A stretch of DNA of 49,239 nt, from assembly GCA_016783745.1 (NCBI GenBank), contig JADHVZ010000011.1, positions 1 through 49,239 of the forward strand, in the 5' to 3' direction. The notes beneath the pieces were generated by a model. The model saw only the letters and a list, made by a program, of their open reading frames with translations. It was not told where the DNA came from and did not search any database. Source of the DNA: Candidatus Omnitrophota bacterium. GTDB lineage: Bacteria; Omnitrophota; Gorgyraeia; JAHIPI01. The first letter of the stretch is position 1; each line of letters starts with the position of its first letter. Below, piece after piece: positions 45,708-49,239 of this stretch. Made by a program: the position numbers and the translations under genes.

Positions 45708-46754
45708 ATGCATAAGATCGCGGTATTACCCGGGGACGGTACAGGCCCTGAAGTCATACGTGAGGGCTTAAAGGTGCTGGAGGCCGTCAGCGAAAAGGCT
45801 GGTTTTAAGTACGAGACTACAGAATTTGATTTTGGCGGGGAGCGCTATAAGAAGACAGGCGAGGTACTTCCTGATTCCGCCCTTGAGGATTTTAAAAAGT
45901 TCGACGCGATATATCTGGGGGCAGTGGGACACCCTGATGTTAAGCCGGGCATACTTGAGAAGGGATTACTTCTTAAGCTGAGATTCGCCCTGGAGCAGTA
46001 CATAAACTTAAGGCCTGTGAAGCTATATCCCGGAGTCTGGACACCGATCAAGGATAAGGGCCCTGAAGAGATAGATTTTGTGGTGGTAAGAGAGAATAAC
46101 GAAGGCCTTTATGTGGGCGAAGGCGAGTTCATAAAAAAGGGCACGCCGGATGAGGTGGCGGTACAGGTATCAAGGAATACCAGGCGCGGTGTTGAGAGGT
46201 GTTTAAGATATGCCTTTGAATACACCAGGAAAAGAAATAAGAGAAAACAACTCACCCTTTGCGGAAAGACAAACGTGCTTACATACGCCTTCGATCTGTG
46301 GGAAAGGGCCTTTAACGAGATCGCGGAAGAATATAAGGACATCAAGACCGATTACACCCATGTGGACGCTACATGTATGTGGATGGTAAAGAACCCGGAG
46401 TGGTTTGACGTTATCGTGACCGATAACATGTTTGGGGACATCATAACGGATCTGGGCGCTATGATACAGGGGGGCATGGGTATAGCGGCAGGCGGCAATC
46501 TGAACCCTGAAGGCGTATCGATGTTCGAGCCTATCGGAGGATCCGCCCCCAAGTACACAGGCAAAAACGTCATAAACCCACTTGCCGCGATATGCGCGGG
46601 CGGGATGATGCTTGAGGTGCTGGGAGAAGGCAAGGCAGCGGATATGGTGGAGAAGTCTGTCATGAAGGTAACAGCCAGGATGAAGAGCATGTCAGCCGGG
46701 AAAATGGGCTTTTCAACATCAGAAGTAGGAGACTTAGTAGTAAAGAACTTGTAA
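45708..46754 (+). CDS. leuB: 3-isopropylmalate dehydrogenase (isocitrate/isopropylmalate dehydrogenase family)
   Basis: Oxidative decarboxylation of 3-isopropylmalate with NAD. 348 residues. Motifs: VLPGDGTGPEVIREGL, LRFALEQYINLRPVKL, VVRENNEGLYVGEGE, DATCMWMVKNPEWFDVIVTDN (around the catalytic Lys/Asp) and IGGSAPKYTGKNVINP. AGGAGAGG precedes ATG 45708. Isocitrate or homoisocitrate dehydrogenase are alternatives, but the leuCD context favours leucine. leuA is not in the window. Confidence 0.92.
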   Translation: MHKIAVLPGDGTGPEVIREGLKVLEAVSEKAGFKYETTEFDFGGERYKKTGEVLPDSALEDFKKFDAIYLGAVGHPDVKPGILEKGLLLKLRFALEQYINLRPVKLYPGVWTPIKDKGPEEIDFVVVRENNEGLYVGEGEFIKKGTPDEVAVQVSRNTRRGVERCLRYAFEYTRKRNKRKQLTLCGKTNVLTYAFDLWERAFNEIAEEYKDIKTDYTHVDATCMWMVKNPEWFDVIVTDNMFGDIITDLGAMIQGGMGIAAGGNLNPEGVSMFEPIGGSAPKYTGKNVINPLAAICAGGMMLEVLGEGKAADMVEKSVMKVTARMKSMSAGKMGFSTSEVGDLVVKNL

Positions 46755-46767
46755 ATCAGAGGTAAAA

Positions 46768-47799
46768 ATGGCACAAGCAAAACACACGGCTGTAATGGGA
46801 GCGACCGGGGCAGTAGGCTCACGGTTTCTCCGGATACTTGAAGAGAGAAATTTCCCGATGAAGAGCCTGAAGCTTCTTGCTTCCGAGCGCTCAGCGGGTA
46901 AAAAACTAAAATTTAGGGGGGAGGATATCCCCGTAGAAGTGCTGGGGCATGATTCATTTAAGGGCGTAGAGCTTGTGCTCTCAAGCGCGGGAGCGTCAAG
47001 AAGCAAGGAATTCCTGCCAAGCGCGGTAAAGGCGGGAGCGGTATGCATAGACAATACCAGCGCCTACAGGATGGATAAGGATGTACCGCTTGTAGTTCCT
47101 GAGGTAAATCCACATGCCGTAAAAAGGCATAAGGGAATTATTGCTAATCCTAACTGCTCGACCATACAGATGGTGGTAGCGCTTCACCCCATTCATAAAG
47201 TGGCTAAGATAAAAAGAATCGTTGTCTCCACCTATCAGTCGGTTTCAGGGGCAGGGCAGAAGAAGGTGGTGGAGAATTTCCTGCAGAGCGTATCCATTGT
47301 CAGAGACAGCAGGGGTTTTGAAGTAGGCAGGCATAATGTAAAAAAAGACGAAGTAAAGGAATTCCCGCATCAGATAGCGTTCAATCTTTTGCCTCACATA
47401 GATGTGTTTCTGGACAATGGCTATACCAAGGAAGAGATGAAGATGGTGAACGAGACCAGGAAGATCATGGAAGATGATTCTATAGCTGTTACCGCGACTG
47501 CTGTGAGAGTGCCTGTATTTTTCGCGCATTCTGAGTGCGTGAACATAGAGACCGAGAAGAAGATATCCGCTGATGAGGCGCGTGAGATCCTGAAGAACTC
47601 ACCCGGCGTCATAGTGATGGACGATCCCAAAAATAACGTCTATCCCATGCCGCTTGACGCGGAAGGCAAGGATGAGGTTTTTGTAGGCAGAATAAGAGAG
47701 GACGAATCCGTAAAAAGCGGCTTAAACCTCTGGGTAGTAGCTGACAACCTTAGAAAGGGCGCCGCGTTAAACGCTATCCAAATAGCCGAGATCCTATGA
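46768..47799 (+). CDS. asd: Aspartate-semialdehyde dehydrogenase
   Basis: Reduces aspartyl phosphate to the semialdehyde for lysine, threonine and methionine synthesis. 343 residues. NADP site GATGAVGSRFLRILEERNFP, catalytic Cys130 in ANPNCSTIQMV, then STYQSVSGAGQKKV, and RVPVFFAHSECVNIE with the active-site His region. Follows leuB by 13 nt; overlaps truA by 4 nt. Confidence 0.97.
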   Translation: MAQAKHTAVMGATGAVGSRFLRILEERNFPMKSLKLLASERSAGKKLKFRGEDIPVEVLGHDSFKGVELVLSSAGASRSKEFLPSAVKAGAVCIDNTSAYRMDKDVPLVVPEVNPHAVKRHKGIIANPNCSTIQMVVALHPIHKVAKIKRIVVSTYQSVSGAGQKKVVENFLQSVSIVRDSRGFEVGRHNVKKDEVKEFPHQIAFNLLPHIDVFLDNGYTKEEMKMVNETRKIMEDDSIAVTATAVRVPVFFAHSECVNIETEKKISADEAREILKNSPGVIVMDDPKNNVYPMPLDAEGKDEVFVGRIREDESVKSGLNLWVVADNLRKGAALNAIQIAEIL

Positions 47800-48539
47800 C
47801 CAATTTTTGCCTGACGTTAGAGTATGACGGCACCGGATATAGCGGCTGGCAGATCCAAAAGGGCAAGGTAAAGACTATACAGGGCATCTTAGAAGATGCC
47901 CTTTTTACCATATTCCATACAAAGATCCGCGTGATCTCCTCATCAAGAACCGATAGCGGCGTACACGCCAGAGGCCATGTAGCTAACTTCAAGGCCAGGA
48001 CCAGGATGAACGCTCGGCAGGTCAAAAGGGCCCTAAATTCGCTGCTTCCCGGTGATATCCTTGTAAAAAAAGTGTCTCCCGTGCCGCCATCCTTTAACGC
48101 ACAGTTCGACGCGTTGAGCAAGACCTACCGCTACACTATCTGGAACCGGGAATATGTATCCCCGTTTATGAGGCGCTATGTCTACCACTTTAAGCAGCCT
48201 CTTGACTCTGCGCTGATGAAGAGGGAAGCAAGGTCTCTTATAGGTAAGCACGATTTTACATCCTTTAAGGCCTCTGATGGTAAGATCAAGAACCCGGTAA
48301 GAAAAGTAAAGAGGTTAGATATATCCGGCCGGGGAGGCCTGATCGAGATCCGCATAGAGGCCCACAGCTTCCTATATAATATGGTGCGTAATATCGCGGG
48401 GACTCTGGTTGAGGTGGGAAGGGGCAGGCTCCCCAGAGGCAGCGTTAAGAAAATCCTTAAGAAAAAAGACCGGAAAACCGCGGGCCCTACAGCCCCGGCA
48501 TCCGGCCTTTGTCTTGAAAGCGTAAAATATAGAAGTTGA
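47796..48539 (+). CDS. truA: tRNA pseudouridine synthase A
   Basis: Modifies U38-40 in the anticodon stem. 247 residues, standard. Catalytic Asp53 in SSRTDSGVHARGHVANF; also LEYDGTGYSGWQIQ at the start, FNAQFDALSKTYRYTIWN, and HSFLYNMVRNIAGTLVEVG. ATGA overlap with asd. It ends one base before the stop codon of the convergent gene, with no room for a separate terminator. Confidence 0.97.
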   Translation: MTNFCLTLEYDGTGYSGWQIQKGKVKTIQGILEDALFTIFHTKIRVISSSRTDSGVHARGHVANFKARTRMNARQVKRALNSLLPGDILVKKVSPVPPSFNAQFDALSKTYRYTIWNREYVSPFMRRYVYHFKQPLDSALMKREARSLIGKHDFTSFKASDGKIKNPVRKVKRLDISGRGGLIEIRIEAHSFLYNMVRNIAGTLVEVGRGRLPRGSVKKILKKKDRKTAGPTAPASGLCLESVKYRS

Positions 48540-48540
48540 C

Positions 48541-48969
48541 CTATTGAGCTTCTGTAGTGTCATCTTGAGCTTCTGTAGTGGCATCTTGAGCTTCTGTAGT
48601 ATCATCTTGCCGTTCTTTTAGCGCTTTCTCTGCTTTCGCCTCTTCTTCCTTTAGCCTTTTTTCAGCTAAAAATATAGGCTCAGGTATTATCGGCTCATAA
48701 CCTTCGGGTATGGGTATCCACCAGGTTATCACTTCAAAAAGACCGACCGCGGCGCGCTTACCGGTATTTAATATGCCGTGAATCCAGCCAAGTGTAAATC
48801 CGATAGCAGGATCGCTATCGTTATGGTCGTCATGCGCCTGGAATAATTCCATGGGGGAGACTATAATGTTAAAAAACCCTCTGGCCAGCTTGTCCAAGGC
48901 GTTGTCGGCATGCGCCGGTGTCGCGACCGCTATTAAAATAAATAATATAAATACCGTGATTCCCTTCAT
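48541..48969 (-). CDS. Small secreted protein, TIGR04073-like, with C-terminal heptapeptide repeats
   Basis: 142 residues. The signal peptide is GITVFILFILIAVATPAHA, followed by mature KLARGFFNIIVSPMELF, then GWIHGILNTGKRAAVGLFEV and WIPIPEGYEPIIPEPIF. It aligns by eye with the 16983-17339 protein (K-L-x-R-G, P-x-E, then a G...EV and PIP block). The C-terminal third is different: a charged helix and three copies of a seven-residue unit (DDTTEAQ, DATTEAQ, DDTTEAQ) encoded by 21-bp tandem repeats. GGAGGTGAGGG precedes the ATG. Function unknown. Confidence 0.75.
   Translation of the reverse strand: MKGITVFILFILIAVATPAHADNALDKLARGFFNIIVSPMELFQAHDDHNDSDPAIGFTLGWIHGILNTGKRAAVGLFEVITWWIPIPEGYEPIIPEPIFLAEKRLKEEEAKAEKALKERQDDTTEAQDATTEAQDDTTEAQ
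48543..48608 (-). repeat. 21-bp tandem repeat, three copies, coding
   Basis: The unit TTGAGCTTCTGTAGTGTCATC on the + strand recurs three times with small changes and encodes (D/A)-rich DDTTEAQ heptads at the protein C-terminus. Copy number is likely to vary by slippage. Confidence 0.85.
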
Positions 48970-48985
48970 CCCTCACCTCCAGCAA

Positions 48986-48995
48986 TAGTATACCA
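48986..48995 (-). promoter_or_regulatory. Possible extended -10 promoter of the minus-strand TIGR04073-like gene
   Basis: Read on the minus strand, TGGTATACT (TGn plus a -10 box) lies about 20 nt upstream of the ATG at 48969. No good -35 is seen at the normal distance, where the repeat begins. The repeat arm CTGTCCCCTTT occupies the -35 region. Confidence 0.4.
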
Positions 48996-49005
48996 TAGAA
49001 AGCGC

Positions 49006-49137
49006 AAAGGGGACAGACACTTTTTTAAAGCATAGGGACAGACACTTTTTTGTTGCTACTTACAACGCCTTAAAAAGTGTCTGTCCCTGACAACGCCTCA
49101 AAAAAAGTGTCTGTCCCCCACAACGCCCCAAGTGTCT
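49006..49137. repeat. Palindromic repeat, GGGGACAGACACTTTTTT family, copy 3
   Basis: Left arm AAAGGGGACAGACACTTTTTT (49006-49026) pairs with AAAAAAGTGTCTGTCCCC (from 49101). A second left unit (CATAGGGACAGACACTTTTTT) and inner right unit (TTAAAAAGTGTCTGTCCCT) are present, as in copy 1. After the right arm an extra decayed unit (CACAACGCCCCAAGTGTCT) extends to about 49137. CATAGAAAGCGCA precedes the left arm, as it does near copy 2. Confidence 0.9.
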
Positions 49138-49239
49138 AGTAAGATTTAGGATTTTGTACTATAATACAGCGGGCCCTTATATTCGTTGAAGGGTTTTCAA
49201 AATAATGGGGGATATTGCTTGCGAAAGAGAGCGTATCGC
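49138..49239 (+). other. Window end: possible promoter and 5' start of a gene
   Basis: TATAAT at 49160-49165 has no good -35 box. Downstream, ATG 49205 (MGDIACERER...) or TTG 49216 with GGGGG upstream (LLAKESVS...) could begin a gene that runs off the window. Too little sequence remains to choose a frame or a function. Confidence 0.25.

Overview
This looks like a bacterial genome segment, most plausibly from an uncultivated lineage of the Candidatus Omnitrophota type. That placement is an inference. It rests on two small secreted proteins that resemble the TIGR04073 family, on intergenic palindromes built from GGGGACGTGTC and GGGGACAGACACTTTTTT, on the tightly packed mixed housekeeping operons, and on overall gene style. 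Nearly all genes are on the + strand, and many overlap by 1-8 nt (ATGA, TGATG, GTGA junctions). Several promoters match sigma70 consensus with 16-17 nt spacers.

Layout. 1-362: 3' end of a TonB-like gene. 376-517: palindromic repeat. 635-4721: acyl-CoA dehydrogenase, EtfB, a UroD-family protein and an EtfA fused to a two-cluster ferredoxin, a set that suggests flavin-based electron transfer or bifurcation. 4895-8524: Smc. 8521-8644: a perfect 25-bp inverted repeat carrying the stop codons of smc and of the convergent GAF-GGDEF gene (8641-9897, minus). 10002-11819: TMTC-like membrane/TPR protein. 11824-16806: riboflavin operon (ribBA, ribH, nusB, PHP, ribD, ribE) behind a consensus promoter, an FMN riboswitch and a terminator. 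16818-17828: second repeat copy, a TIGR04073-like gene, and a tRNA-Pro bracketed by partial copies of its own ends. 17845-30481: a long co-directional run (acylphosphatase, ABC exporter, TPR protein, phosphoesterase, ligA, lipoprotein, MBL hydrolase, xerD, cca/pcnB, rbfA, nrnA, truB, ribF, fmt). 30594-36862: glycolytic operon gap-pgk-tpiA-secG, interrupted after gap by an AT-rich island holding a decayed GHKL ATPase and a DUF4143 ATPase, with the gap 3' end duplicated on the far side. 36822-41873: peptide ABC transporter. 41871-42670: a RAYT-type Y1 transposase between inverted arrays of its probable cognate repeats. 42753-48539: MscS channel, leuCD, a small unknown gene, leuB, asd, truA. 48541-48969 (minus): a second TIGR04073-like gene with a third repeat copy just upstream.

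The most notable system is the RAYT element. The 142-bp palindrome at 376-517 looks like the same element with its transposase removed, giving an autonomous and a non-autonomous form in one window. A second palindromic family (three copies) shares the GGGGAC tip and has no transposase here. Repeat insertions have supplied stop codons to smc, to the GGDEF gene and to oppF. Other points of interest are the gap-tail duplication around the ATPase island, three promoters placed so close to start codons that leaderless mRNAs are predicted, and the tRNA-Pro flanking duplications.
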